This document shows positions 1 through 8,380 of a stretch of DNA of 64,000 nt, piece by piece; position 1 is the first letter of the stretch; each line of letters opens with the position of its first letter. Position numbers and translations under genes: made by a program. Origin of the DNA: Bacteroidales bacterium (GTDB lineage: Bacteria > Bacteroidota > Bacteroidia > Bacteroidales > UBA3824); assembly GCA_017412115.1 (NCBI GenBank), contig JAFPYR010000099.1, positions 29,331 to 93,330 on the forward strand, given 5' to 3'. The notes beneath the pieces are model-generated. The model was not told where the DNA came from, searched no databases, and saw only the letters and a program-made list of their open reading frames with translations.

Positions 1-820
1 CAACCAAACGTCTTAAATCGCCGTCAGTGAAAACACCGTAAATATTTCCGTCTTCTTTTACAACCGTTACTGCGCCGAGTTTTGAAAGCGTCATTTTCAC
101 CAAAGCCTCGTTGATAGTGCTGTTGAATGAAATACAAGCGTTTTCCGTGCGGTAAACGTCTTTAACTTTCATCGTCATAAGTCTTGTATCTTCAAAGAAC
201 TGCTCAGTGCCAAGGGTCGTGAAATTGTTTTGCGGCAAAAGTTGTAGAACTTTCCACGGAACTGTTATCGTATGACAGCCGATATTCAAAGCGTTTCTTA
301 CATGTTCGGGGTTACGAACCGAAGAAAACATAATTTTTGAAGGATAACCGTATTTATTAACGGCATTAACGCACTGTTCTACAAGCGATAAGGCATCGTG
401 TCCCTGATCTTGAAGTCTGCCGACCAAAGGACAAACGTAGGTTGCACCGGCCTGCATTGCAATATAAGCCTGCTGAATCGTATAAATAAGGTGCATATTA
501 ACCATATAACCCTCACTTCTAAGAATATGACAAGCCTTTGCGCCTTCCAATGAAACCGGAATTTTGTAAACGGTTTTATTCTTGTCAAGTCCTAAATCGT
601 TTTGACGGTGAGCCTCCGAAATAATTTCGTCAGAGGTTCTGCCCAATGCTTCAATCTGAAGGATAGGAACGATTTTAGAAAGTTTCAAAATTATGCTGTC
701 AACATCGTTGTAACCTTCACGGTGCATAAAAGTCGGAGTCGTTGTAAGACCCGTCAAAAAGCCTAATTTAAAGGCGTTTTCAATTTCAGGCAAATTAGCC
801 GAATCAAGATATAATTCCAT
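1..820 (-). CDS. Transaldolase / fructose-6-phosphate aldolase-like protein fused to a CBS domain (3' end outside window)
   Basis: The reading frame starts at ATG 818-820 and stays open to the window edge (273 codons seen). The N-terminal domain is a class I aldolase barrel of the small transaldolase family: it opens with ELYLDSANLPEIENAF, has GLTTTPTFMHREGY, and has a candidate Schiff-base lysine in YKIPVSLEGAKA. About 60 codons before the edge the barrel ends and a CBS-type segment follows (KEDGNIYGVFTDGDLRRLV, the G-V-F-T-D-G-D-L pattern seen in the CBS pair of KdsD isomerases). CBS domains usually sense adenosyl ligands. The gene lies 14 bp downstream of kdsA on the same strand, so co-transcription is likely. 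The link to Kdo or pentose-phosphate supply is inferred. Confidence 0.85.
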   Translation of the reverse strand, partial: MELYLDSANLPEIENAFKLGFLTGLTTTPTFMHREGYNDVDSIILKLSKIVPILQIEALGRTSDEIISEAHRQNDLGLDKNKTVYKIPVSLEGAKACHILRSEGYMVNMHLIYTIQQAYIAMQAGATYVCPLVGRLQDQGHDALSLVEQCVNAVNKYGYPSKIMFSSVRNPEHVRNALNIGCHTITVPWKVLQLLPQNNFTTLGTEQFFEDTRLMTMKVKDVYRTENACISFNSTINEALVKMTLSKLGAVTVVKEDGNIYGVFTDGDLRRLV

Positions 821-834
821 TTTTATCTAAATTT

Positions 835-1662
835 TTATCTGTATTTAACTTCAATTTCGTGCAATTCGATAAGCGGTTTCAAGAACTCTTCCAATTCGGA
901 AAGTTTCAACTGACTTGCCGCATCACATTTTGCTTTTTCAGGTTCAGGATGTGCCTCAATGAAAATACCGTCAACACCGCTTGAAACGCCTGCTCTTGCA
1001 AGTGTTTTCAAATATTGTCTTGCTCCGCCGTTAGGATCGGCAGAAGGAATTCCGTATTTTCTGATAGAATGTGTAACATCAAAAACTGTCGGATAACCCG
1101 TTTCGTTTAAGTGGTAAAAACTTCTCGGATCAACCACCAAATCATTATAACCGAAAGTATAACCGCGTTCGGTCAAAATAATTTTGTCGTTGCCGCAAGC
1201 CTCAATTTTTTTAACGGGTTTAATCATGTTTTCGGGTGCAAGAAACTGTCCGTGTTTGAGATTGATAACGGCTCCCGTTTTAGCAGCTTGAGTTACGAGC
1301 CCCGTCTGCATACAAAGGTATGCCGGAATCTGAATCACGTCCAAAACCTCAGCGGCAGGTTGTATATGTTCGGGATAATGAATGTCCGAGAGAACGGGCA
1401 TTTGAAACTCTTTTTTTATCTTTGCTAACATTTCAAGACCTTTTTCCAAGCCCGGACCTAAATAATAATCCACACTCGAACGGTTGTCTTTCATAAACGA
1501 AGACTTGAAAATCACCGGTAAAGAAAGTTTTTCTGCCGTTTTCTTAACGTGTTCGGCGGTTTTCATCATAATATCCTCGTCTTCAATAACGCACGGTCCG
1601 CAAATCAAAAACAATTTGTCAGAACCGCACTCAATATCAGATACTTTTACTATTTTTTTCAT
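835..1662 (-). CDS. kdsA: 3-deoxy-8-phosphooctulonate (Kdo-8-phosphate) synthase
   Basis: Condenses phosphoenolpyruvate with arabinose 5-phosphate to give Kdo-8-phosphate for the lipid A inner core; cytosolic. The 275 residues match the usual family length. Family signatures seen are KDNRSSVDYYLGPGLEKG, FDVTHSI and FIEAHPEPEKAKCDAAS. Cys24 (in CGPCVIED), His198, Glu236 and Asp247 occupy the positions of the four metal ligands of the Aquifex-type metal-dependent enzyme; the E. coli metal-independent type has Asn instead of this Cys. A metal-dependent enzyme is therefore predicted. It is followed by the transaldolase-CBS gene in the same direction. Confidence 0.96.
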   Translation of the reverse strand: MKKIVKVSDIECGSDKLFLICGPCVIEDEDIMMKTAEHVKKTAEKLSLPVIFKSSFMKDNRSSVDYYLGPGLEKGLEMLAKIKKEFQMPVLSDIHYPEHIQPAAEVLDVIQIPAYLCMQTGLVTQAAKTGAVINLKHGQFLAPENMIKPVKKIEACGNDKIILTERGYTFGYNDLVVDPRSFYHLNETGYPTVFDVTHSIRKYGIPSADPNGGARQYLKTLARAGVSSGVDGIFIEAHPEPEKAKCDAASQLKLSELEEFLKPLIELHEIEVKYR

Positions 1663-1797
1663 AGAATTCTTTTAATATAGTTCTAAGGTGCAAATTTAAA
1701 AAGTTTTTATGAACTAAAAAAGGCGTTTACTTTATTTTAATAGAAATTAACCGTGTTTTTACTTTAAGAAGATTATTTTAAATCAAAAATAATCAAA

Positions 1798-3015
1798 TTA
1801 TTTTTTACCGGGGAAATTAATCCTCGGATAACCGCCGCGGTGAATTTCAAATTCCTCTTTTATGGACTTTGAAAGCATATAATTATAATCCGAAAAATAC
1901 TCCCAATACATTATTCCGCCCAAATCATGGATAAAAATATAATCAACTTTCCTTTTAACAGACTGCATATCCTCGTATGAAAGGAAAATTTTTTCTTGCG
2001 GATTGTAAAGCGTAGGCGACAACGCAGAAGAATCCCAACCCCTTATATATTTACCGGATTTCAAAAGAGGGGGAATCTGACGGAAAGCAACCGAGCCGAC
2101 ACCCGTTCCCTTACAAAAAAGTCCGTTGTTAACAGCTTCAACATTTTTCCATTTGCGTCCGTAAAAAGCGGCACCTATTATAATTTTTTCTTTCGGAACT
2201 CCGGCTTTATAATAATTTTTAACCACTTTATCAACGCTGTGTCCGTTATGTTTTAAGGACGAAAAATAAAGATTCGTATGATGACCCGTAGTCTTGTTCC
2301 ATTGTCCGAAAAAATCGTATGTCATCACAAAGAAATAATCAGTCAAAGGCTCAATTTTACGTATCTCAGTGTAAGTCAGATACATATCAAACGCTCCGGC
2401 CGCAACGGTCAAATAATATTTTTTGCCGTCCTGTTTTGAGGCTTTGTCAAATGCAGTGCGCAACTCTGTTAAAAGCGATGTAAAATTCACTCTGTCGGTA
2501 TCTCTTGTCTGAGCATTCATGCCCGGAAATTCCCAATCCACATCCACTCCGTCAAGACCGTAATATCTAACAAAACGGATTGCATCATCTACAAAAACAG
2601 AACGCAAAGATGAGCTTAGACTCATGTCAGAAAAAACTTTAGAAGTCCCGTAACCGCCTACGGAAACCAAAATTTTCATTTGAGGATACAATTTTTTGAG
2701 TTTTTTGGCAATCATAAAATTTTGAGCATCCTCAGGACGCAAAAGCCCGATACGGTTGTTCGTAATCTTAGTAAAGGCAAGATTGAGGATATTAACCCCG
2801 TCAAGCCTCAAAGAGTTTAAGTCCAATTTACGGTTGCCGATATGCAAATATGCACAAATTATAGGTGTCTGAAGTTTTGAAAAATTACCCGTAGGTGCAG
2901 AATTCAACGCTAAATGCTCATCGCCAGAATTAACAAGGCAAGAGACTAAAAATAACGCAGTCAAAACAAACAAAACAATTTTTTTCAACGGTACAAACAT
3001 TTTTTTTAAAGTCAT
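1798..3015 (-). CDS. Glycoside hydrolase family 18 lipoprotein (chitinase / endo-glucosaminidase-like)
   Basis: 405 residues. The N-terminus is a lipoprotein signal peptide with lipobox LVSC, Cys26 becoming the lipidated residue, so the enzyme is anchored in the envelope. The TIM barrel carries the GH18 hallmarks: substrate motif KILVSVGGYG and catalytic DGVDVDWE (155-162) with Glu162 as acid/base and the preceding Asp residues for substrate-assisted catalysis. FVMTYDFFGQW and GIMYWEYFSDY are the later barrel motifs. It hydrolyses beta-1,4-GlcNAc linkages; chitin fragments, N-glycans and peptidoglycan are all possible substrates and the sequence does not separate them. It is a single gene, with no SusC/D pair visible here. 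Confidence 0.9.
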   Translation of the reverse strand: MTLKKMFVPLKKIVLFVLTALFLVSCLVNSGDEHLALNSAPTGNFSKLQTPIICAYLHIGNRKLDLNSLRLDGVNILNLAFTKITNNRIGLLRPEDAQNFMIAKKLKKLYPQMKILVSVGGYGTSKVFSDMSLSSSLRSVFVDDAIRFVRYYGLDGVDVDWEFPGMNAQTRDTDRVNFTSLLTELRTAFDKASKQDGKKYYLTVAAGAFDMYLTYTEIRKIEPLTDYFFVMTYDFFGQWNKTTGHHTNLYFSSLKHNGHSVDKVVKNYYKAGVPKEKIIIGAAFYGRKWKNVEAVNNGLFCKGTGVGSVAFRQIPPLLKSGKYIRGWDSSALSPTLYNPQEKIFLSYEDMQSVKRKVDYIFIHDLGGIMYWEYFSDYNYMLSKSIKEEFEIHRGGYPRINFPGKK

Positions 3016-3174
3016 TACTTTCTAAAACAAGGTGCAAAGGTAGGAAATTATTTTCATTTTCAAACCCTAAAACTTTTCGCAGAGGTTAAGTTGTATTATT
3101 AACATCTTAAAAACCAAGTCGTTAGAAACGACAAATAAAAAATTACTTGAAAAACTATTTTTTTTGAAAAAAAA

Positions 3175-3206
3175 TTTGGCAAATCAGAAAAAAGTCCGTA
3201 ATATTG
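3175..3206 (+). promoter_or_regulatory. Bacteroidota-type promoter of rplS
   Basis: TTTGG at 3175-3179 (-33 element) and TAATATTG at 3199-3206 (-7 element, consensus TAnnTTTG) are separated by 19 bp. The transcript would start about 45 bp before the rplS ATG. The surrounding 240-bp gap between the GH18 gene and rplS is otherwise A/T-rich with no other feature seen. Confidence 0.6.
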
Positions 3207-3255
3207 CACTCCGAAATTTTTAAAGAAATAACGTTAATAAATAAATAATAAGACC

Positions 3256-3603
3256 ATGGAATTATTAAAAGTAGTTGAAGAACAGTACTCTCAAAAAAGA
3301 GAATGGCCCAAATTCAACAGCGGCGATACAATCACCGTTAATTACAAAATCAAAGAAGGCAACAAAGAAAGAGTTCAGCAGTTTAGAGGCGTTGTCATTC
3401 AGAAAAAAGGTATGGGCATCAGCGCAACATTTACTGTAAGAAAAATGTCTGGTAGCGTAGGCGTTGAAAGAATTTTCCCTGTAGAATCTCCGTTTATCTC
3501 TTCAGTTGAAATCAACAAGAGAGGTTCGGTACGTAGGGCAAGAATTTTCTACGTAAGAGAACTTACCGGCAAAAAAGCACGTATAAAAGAAAAAAGAATG
3601 TAA
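3256..3603 (+). CDS. rplS: 50S ribosomal protein L19
   Basis: 115 residues, the usual L19 length. It has the SH3-like barrel signature FNSGDTITVNYKIKEGNKER, then QQFRGVVIQKKGMGISATFT, VGVERIFPVESPFI and the basic C-terminal RRARIFYVRELTGKKARIKE. It sits at the 30S-50S interface of the ribosome. It is monocistronic here: its own promoter lies upstream and a strong hairpin terminator follows. Confidence 0.98.
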   Translation: MELLKVVEEQYSQKREWPKFNSGDTITVNYKIKEGNKERVQQFRGVVIQKKGMGISATFTVRKMSGSVGVERIFPVESPFISSVEINKRGSVRRARIFYVRELTGKKARIKEKRM

Positions 3604-3638
3604 GTTTTTCTTTTTCAAAAAAAGAGAAACTTCAAACA

Positions 3639-3675
3639 AATCCTCAAACAACTTACTGTTTGGGGATTTTTTTTG
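3639..3675 (+). terminator. Rho-independent terminator of rplS
   Basis: Arms 3639-3650 (AATCCTCAAACA) and 3657-3668 (TGTTTGGGGATT) pair over 12 positions with one T-G pair and a 6-nt loop, followed by an 8-T tract. Confidence 0.85.
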
Positions 3676-3756
3676 CAAAAAAAATTTTGTTTATACAAAC
3701 TAAAAATTTAATTTTGCACCCGAAAAAATTATAAAAGAAATATTTTAAAACAAAAA

Positions 3757-4461
3757 ATGGCAAATACAGAAATTAACGAAAACGAGAATCAAGACCAGTT
3801 GGAAAACGTGGAACTCTCGTTAGGCAGGACAGAGCAATATATCGAAAAAAATAAAGAAAAAATCTTTATGGGAATCGGTATCGTAGTTGCTGTGATTTTA
3901 GGCATTATGGCCTATTCAAAATTAATCAAAACTCCGAGAGAAAACAAAGCCGCATCTCAAATGTTTATGGCAGAGCAGTATTTTGAAAGAGATTCTTTCA
4001 ATCTCGCACTCAACGGCGACAACAACGGTTATCCCGGATTTTTGGGAATCATCAAAGAGTACTCAGGTACCAAAGCCGCTAACAACGCAAAATATTATGC
4101 CGGTGTTTGTTATATGAATCTCGGCGATTTTGACGGCGCAATCAGACAATTGGAAGATTTTTCAAGTTCCGACCCGATGTTGGAACCCGTTTCAATAGGA
4201 CTTTTAGGCGACGCTTACATGGAAAAAGGCATGGCTGACAAAGCTCAAGGTTATTATCAGAAAGCTATCGCTAAAGCTCAAAACAACAATTTTATTGCTC
4301 CCGTTTATTTGCAAAAATTGGGTATTTCTTACGAAGCAGCTCAGAAATATCAAGACGCATTGAACGTATATGAAAAAATCAAAACCGATTATCCCGCTTC
4401 AAACGAAGCAAGAACGGCTGATAAATTTATTGAAGCAATGAAATTAAAATTAGGAAAATAA
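3757..4461 (+). CDS. Membrane-anchored tetratricopeptide repeat protein
   Basis: 234 residues: an acidic cytoplasmic N-terminus (about 1-30), one transmembrane helix at about 36-53 (IFMGIGIVVAVILGIMAY), then a TPR array. The clearest repeats are AKYYAGVCYMNLGDFDGAIRQ, GLLGDAYMEKGMADKAQGYY and LQKLGISYEAAQKYQDALNVY. Layout and length resemble the YfgM/UPF0070 group of periplasmic-facing TPR proteins, which bind folding intermediates at the translocon. That specific role is inferred only. It is transcribed alone between two terminators. Confidence 0.8.
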   Translation: MANTEINENENQDQLENVELSLGRTEQYIEKNKEKIFMGIGIVVAVILGIMAYSKLIKTPRENKAASQMFMAEQYFERDSFNLALNGDNNGYPGFLGIIKEYSGTKAANNAKYYAGVCYMNLGDFDGAIRQLEDFSSSDPMLEPVSIGLLGDAYMEKGMADKAQGYYQKAIAKAQNNNFIAPVYLQKLGISYEAAQKYQDALNVYEKIKTDYPASNEARTADKFIEAMKLKLGK

Positions 4462-4484
4462 TTTTTCCATAACTATAAAATGAA

Positions 4485-4531
4485 AACGGGCGGTAAACTT
4501 TTTTTAGAAAGTTACCGCCCGTTATTTTTTT
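4485..4531. terminator. Bidirectional terminator between convergent genes
   Basis: AACGGGCGGTAAACTT (4485-4500) pairs with AAAGTTACCGCCCGTT (4508-4523) with one bulged A. T-rich tracts flank it on both strands, so it can serve the TPR gene (+) and the uridine phosphorylase gene (-). Confidence 0.8.
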
Positions 4532-4557
4532 TAAAAAAAAAGGATTTCTTTTTTCTT

Positions 4558-5427
4558 CTACTTTGTTAAAATTTCAATAATCTGTTTTACAAGATTCGGC
4601 ATAGCATCACGATAACCGTCAGCAAATTTATGACAACGGCGGTTAGCAATCACAAGGCAAACTGTTGCAGTATTATGTCCTAAAAGCCTTCCTAAACCGT
4701 TAATCGCTGAAGATTCCATCTCGTAATTATTAACTTTGAGGCCTTTGTACTCAAAAGTTTCGATTTTTGAATTAATATCCTCGTCAATGATTCCGAGCCT
4801 TACCACACGCCCTTGCGGACCGTAAAAACCGGGCGCAGAAAGTGTTATGCCCTGACGGAATTTTGAAAGTTTTTTCAAAAGTTCCGGTGAGGATTCCACA
4901 AAATATGGTTTCGCTAAAAGCTCGCTGCGTTTGGTATGCTCTTGAAAAAGTCTTTCAAGTTCCAAATCACAAACTTTGTTTCTATCTTTATAAAAATTAA
5001 GCAAACCGTCCAAACCTCCGGCAATAGCCGTTACAACAGGCTCTCCCACAGGAATATCCGCCTGAAGCGAACCGCAAGTACCAATTCTGACAATATTCAA
5101 CGTCTTATGCTCTTCTTTGGGCAGTCTGGTTTTGAAATCAATATTTGCCAAAGCGTCCAACTCGGTTAAAACAATATCAATATTATCCGTTCCGATACCC
5201 GTAGAAACAACGGTTATGCGTTTGCCGTTTTTATAACCCGTTACAGTTCTGAATTCCCTATTCTGAACCGTTAATTCGGTAGTGTCAAAAAATTTAGCAA
5301 CAACATCGGTTCTGTTTTGGTCGCCAACCAAAATAATGTTGTCGGCAATATCTTCCGGCTTTAGGTGAAGGTGAAAAATCGAACCGTCACCGTTTATAAT
5401 CAACTCTGAATCTTCGATAGGTTTCAT
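4558..5427 (-). CDS. udp: Nucleoside phosphorylase, uridine phosphorylase type
   Basis: 289 residues of the PNP/UDP phosphorylase fold. Phosphate-binding motifs are GDQNR (35-39) and RIGTCGS (114-120), and the nucleoside-binding motif is NYEMESS (234-240). These fit reversible phosphorolysis of uridine to uracil and ribose 1-phosphate in pyrimidine salvage. The GLDGLLNFYKD stretch after the phosphate site resembles uridine rather than purine enzymes. Another pyrimidine nucleoside substrate cannot be excluded. It is divergent from the decarboxylase gene. Confidence 0.85.
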   Translation of the reverse strand: MKPIEDSELIINGDGSIFHLHLKPEDIADNIILVGDQNRTDVVAKFFDTTELTVQNREFRTVTGYKNGKRITVVSTGIGTDNIDIVLTELDALANIDFKTRLPKEEHKTLNIVRIGTCGSLQADIPVGEPVVTAIAGGLDGLLNFYKDRNKVCDLELERLFQEHTKRSELLAKPYFVESSPELLKKLSKFRQGITLSAPGFYGPQGRVVRLGIIDEDINSKIETFEYKGLKVNNYEMESSAINGLGRLLGHNTATVCLVIANRRCHKFADGYRDAMPNLVKQIIEILTK

Positions 5428-5588
5428 GGTTAAAAAAAAATTATTTATATACTACAATTTGTCAAAGTTACGTAATTTTTTATAAAAAGCAAAATTTTCG
5501 ATGCAAAATTTCAAAAATAAATATTGTTTTTTTCATACTATAATAAAAAATTGTTATTACTTTTGAGCCGTCATATTAAGGAATTAAA

Positions 5589-7055
5589 ATGAAAAATACA
5601 TATTTTGATTTAATAGAGCAAAGTTACTATTTCCCGCAAGACGGGTTTGACATACATGACGGGTATCTGACTTTTCACGGCGTGTCGCTGAAATATTTAA
5701 TCGAAAAGTACGGAACACCTTTCCGTCTTATGTATTTGCCGAGAATCGGCGAACAAATTAAACGCGCGAAAAATCTTTTCAACCGTTCTATCAAAAACAA
5801 TAATTATTCCGGTAAATACGAGTATTGTTACTGTACTAAATGTTGTCACTTCTATCATGTTGTAAGTGAGGCTCTTAAATACAATGTACAACTCGAAACC
5901 TCTTCATCTTTCGATATTGATTTGATTCGTTGTCTTTACAAAAACGGACAAATTGATTTTAAGACGAAAATCATTCACAACGGTTTCAAAACGGACGAAT
6001 ACGTTGAAAAAATCGTTAAACTTCAAAAAGACGGTTTTGAAAATTCCATCATCGTTCTTGACAGCAAAAGCGAGCTGACAAGAGTTTTGAAATATGCCGG
6101 AAAATCCAAAACGAAAATCAAAATCGGTTTGAGAATGGCAATTGACGAGGAATCTCAATCCGCTTATTATACCTCAAGACTTGGAATGAGAGCCTCGGAA
6201 ATGGCTGAATTTTACGAAAAAGAAATCAAACCCAATGAAAATCTTGAACTCAAACTTTTCCATTTTTTCATTGATTCAGGTATAAAAGACAGTTTTTATT
6301 ATTGGACAGAGTTCGGTAAAGCAGTAAAAAAATACATCGAACTCAAAAAACTTTGCCCGACACTTGAAGATTTTGATTTAGGCGGCGGTTTCCCGATACG
6401 CAATCAACTCGGCTTTGAATACGATTATGAATACATCATCCGCGAAATTGTTAGGATTTTGAAAGAAACCTGCCTTGCGGAAGACGTTCAAGAGCCGAAT
6501 ATCATAACAGAATTCGGAAAATATACAGTCGGAGAGTCGGGCGCAGTGATTTTCAAGGTTTTAGACCAAAAACAACAAAACGACACCGAATTATGGTACA
6601 TAATCGACAATAGTCTTATGACCACAATTCCCGATGCTTGGAGTGCTAACGAAAGATTTATACTTTTGCCTATCAACAAATGGAACCACGAGTGTACAAG
6701 AGTTAATATCGGCGGCATAAGTTGCGATCATTCAGATTATTACAACTCCGAAGATATGAATCAGCACGTTATTTTGCCTTCGTACAAAAACACCGAAACA
6801 GAGCCTTTGTATATAGGATTTTTCCATACGGGAGCATATCAGGATTCGATAGCAGGTTACGGCGGAATAAAACATTGTCTTCTCCCCTCGCCTAAACATA
6901 TCGTAGTTTACAGGGACGAAACAACGGGCAATTTCAAAGATTATTGTTACAGGGACGAGCAAACCGTGGACGATATGTTCCACATTTTAGGTTACGACCA
7001 CCCAGAACAAAATCCAGTTTTAAGAAAGAAAAAACAAGACGAAGATGACTTCTAA
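5589..7055 (+). CDS. Fold-III PLP-dependent decarboxylase, biosynthetic arginine decarboxylase-like
   Basis: 488 residues, alanine-racemase barrel plus C-terminal beta domain. Lys84 in YCYCTKCCHF is in the position of the PLP lysine. DLGGGFPI and TEFGKYTVGESGA fit the phosphate-binding loops (the usual EPGR is EFGK). CDHSDYYN and GAYQDSI are the second-subunit active-site motifs (C-x-S-D and GAY). Decarboxylation of arginine to agmatine for polyamine synthesis is the best family match; the protein is shorter than E. coli SpeA, so another basic amino acid is possible. A perfect -7 box TACTTTTG lies at 5558-5565. The next gene overlaps its end by 11 bp. Confidence 0.75.
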   Translation: MKNTYFDLIEQSYYFPQDGFDIHDGYLTFHGVSLKYLIEKYGTPFRLMYLPRIGEQIKRAKNLFNRSIKNNNYSGKYEYCYCTKCCHFYHVVSEALKYNVQLETSSSFDIDLIRCLYKNGQIDFKTKIIHNGFKTDEYVEKIVKLQKDGFENSIIVLDSKSELTRVLKYAGKSKTKIKIGLRMAIDEESQSAYYTSRLGMRASEMAEFYEKEIKPNENLELKLFHFFIDSGIKDSFYYWTEFGKAVKKYIELKKLCPTLEDFDLGGGFPIRNQLGFEYDYEYIIREIVRILKETCLAEDVQEPNIITEFGKYTVGESGAVIFKVLDQKQQNDTELWYIIDNSLMTTIPDAWSANERFILLPINKWNHECTRVNIGGISCDHSDYYNSEDMNQHVILPSYKNTETEPLYIGFFHTGAYQDSIAGYGGIKHCLLPSPKHIVVYRDETTGNFKDYCYRDEQTVDDMFHILGYDHPEQNPVLRKKKQDEDDF

Positions 7056-7716
7056 CATTATAACAGTCGGCACAATAACTCCGCAAATGGAGTTACACGA
7101 TTTGATTGAAAAAAACATTCGGATTCTATTGCTAATGGAACATTTCGGCACCGGTTTTACGGTTGCCGATTTGACTATTGAGGAATTATGCCGTTTAAGA
7201 GGCATTAATCCCGAAATATTTGCTTGTTTTTGCAATCTTTATAACGGTAGCGATAAAATCTGCTATGAACCAAAAACCATAGAGGACATAAATCAAATCA
7301 TTGAATTTTTGGAGAATGCGCACCGTTATTATTTGGACGAAATGTATCCAGAAATAAAATACTACATCAAAAAACTTTCAGAAATCAACGAAACGGACGA
7401 TATAAAAATGGTTGAAAAGTTTTTTGAATCGTATTTTTCGGAGGTAAAAAAACATTTGGATTACGAACAGAAAAAGCTTTTCCCGCTTTTGCGCTCTGAG
7501 GACAACGCTCAAAAAGGTAAAACCAAAATCCATCACGGCGACATCGAAACCAAACTTGCCGACCTTAAAAACTTGTTATTAAAGCACATACGCCTTATTG
7601 ACAAAAACGGTTTAAAAAGAAAACTTCTTACGGCTTTGTTTGAATTTCAGTTCGATTTGAATATTCATTCTCTCATTGAAGACAAAATTTTAATACCTAT
7701 TGCTTTGAAAAAATAG
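7045..7716 (+). CDS. Hemerythrin-like di-iron protein (RIC / YtfE-ScdA type)
   Basis: 223 residues. The N-terminal part (1-70) resembles the short helical domain preceding the HHE domain in iron-centre repair proteins. The four-helix di-iron part has spaced ligands in AHRYYLDEMYPEI, KKHLDYEQKKLFPLL, IHHGDIETKL and IHSLIEDKILIP. RIC proteins help restore Fe-S clusters after nitric oxide or oxidative damage. Translation is probably coupled to the decarboxylase gene upstream (11-bp overlap); the functional link is unclear. It overlaps the convergent HAD gene by 20 bp. Confidence 0.75.
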   Translation: MTSNIITVGTITPQMELHDLIEKNIRILLLMEHFGTGFTVADLTIEELCRLRGINPEIFACFCNLYNGSDKICYEPKTIEDINQIIEFLENAHRYYLDEMYPEIKYYIKKLSEINETDDIKMVEKFFESYFSEVKKHLDYEQKKLFPLLRSEDNAQKGKTKIHHGDIETKLADLKNLLLKHIRLIDKNGLKRKLLTALFEFQFDLNIHSLIEDKILIPIALKK

Positions 7717-8314
7717 TTATTAAATCATACAATTCTTGAGTGTTTTTTGCGACGAAAGAATTGTTTTTTTTCAGAATTTCAAAGGAATTGAAACCCCATG
7801 AAACGGAAATAATTTTCTTTTTGGCAGCGTTACAAGCCTCTATATCACGCAATTCGTCGCCGATATAAAGAAAATCACCGTTCAACCTTGAAGCTTTTTT
7901 TAGAGCTCGTTTTTTTCCGAAAAGCGAAACCTCTGTTTTAATAAACGAAAAATATTCTTCCAAACCATTGATTTTAATAAAAGTATCAATGGTTTGAGAA
8001 GAATTTGTTGTTATAATGCCTAATTTATAATTTTCTTTTTTTAACTGTTTTATTAGGTCGATAATACCGCTGAAAGGTTTTATTTCGTCAGCTTTTTCTT
8101 GAGATTTTTTTCTAAAAAAACGCAAAAGATGAGGAATTTTCCAAAACCTCACTCCGGAAAGTTTTATTAACTCCTTTGCGGAAGAATTTTTATGTTTTTC
8201 AAAATCAATTTCCTTATAACCAAACTCCTGAGCGTATGAGTTCAGAAGTTTAGAACCTAATTCAAACGTATCGGCTAACGTACCGTCAAAATCGAAAATC
8301 ACAAATTTATTCAT
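7697..8314 (-). CDS. HAD-superfamily phosphatase (phosphoglycolate phosphatase-like)
   Basis: 205 residues. Motif I FDFDGTLADT at 8-17 has the Asp nucleophile; motif II is IITTNSS, motif III region KKRALKKA and motif IV GDELRDIEA. A helical cap lies between motif I and motif II (subclass C1). The substrate cannot be read from the sequence; phosphoglycolate or a sugar phosphate is typical. Its 3' end overlaps the hemerythrin-like gene by 20 bp in the convergent direction, so no terminator separates them. Confidence 0.85.
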   Translation of the reverse strand: MNKFVIFDFDGTLADTFELGSKLLNSYAQEFGYKEIDFEKHKNSSAKELIKLSGVRFWKIPHLLRFFRKKSQEKADEIKPFSGIIDLIKQLKKENYKLGIITTNSSQTIDTFIKINGLEEYFSFIKTEVSLFGKKRALKKASRLNGDFLYIGDELRDIEACNAAKKKIISVSWGFNSFEILKKNNSFVAKNTQELYDLITIFSKQ

Positions 8315-8332
8315 TTCGTTTCATTTTTTTTG

Positions 8333-8374
8333 TAAAAAAAGTGGTGCGCAATCGGCTTGATAGCACACCACTTT
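8333..8374 (-). terminator. Rho-independent terminator of the GH2 gene
   Basis: On the minus strand AAAGTGGTGTGC and GCGCACCACTTT form a stem around a 13-nt loop, followed by a 7-T tract at 8333-8339. It lies between the GH2 stop and the HAD start. Confidence 0.75.
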
Positions 8375-8380
8375 CGTTAT

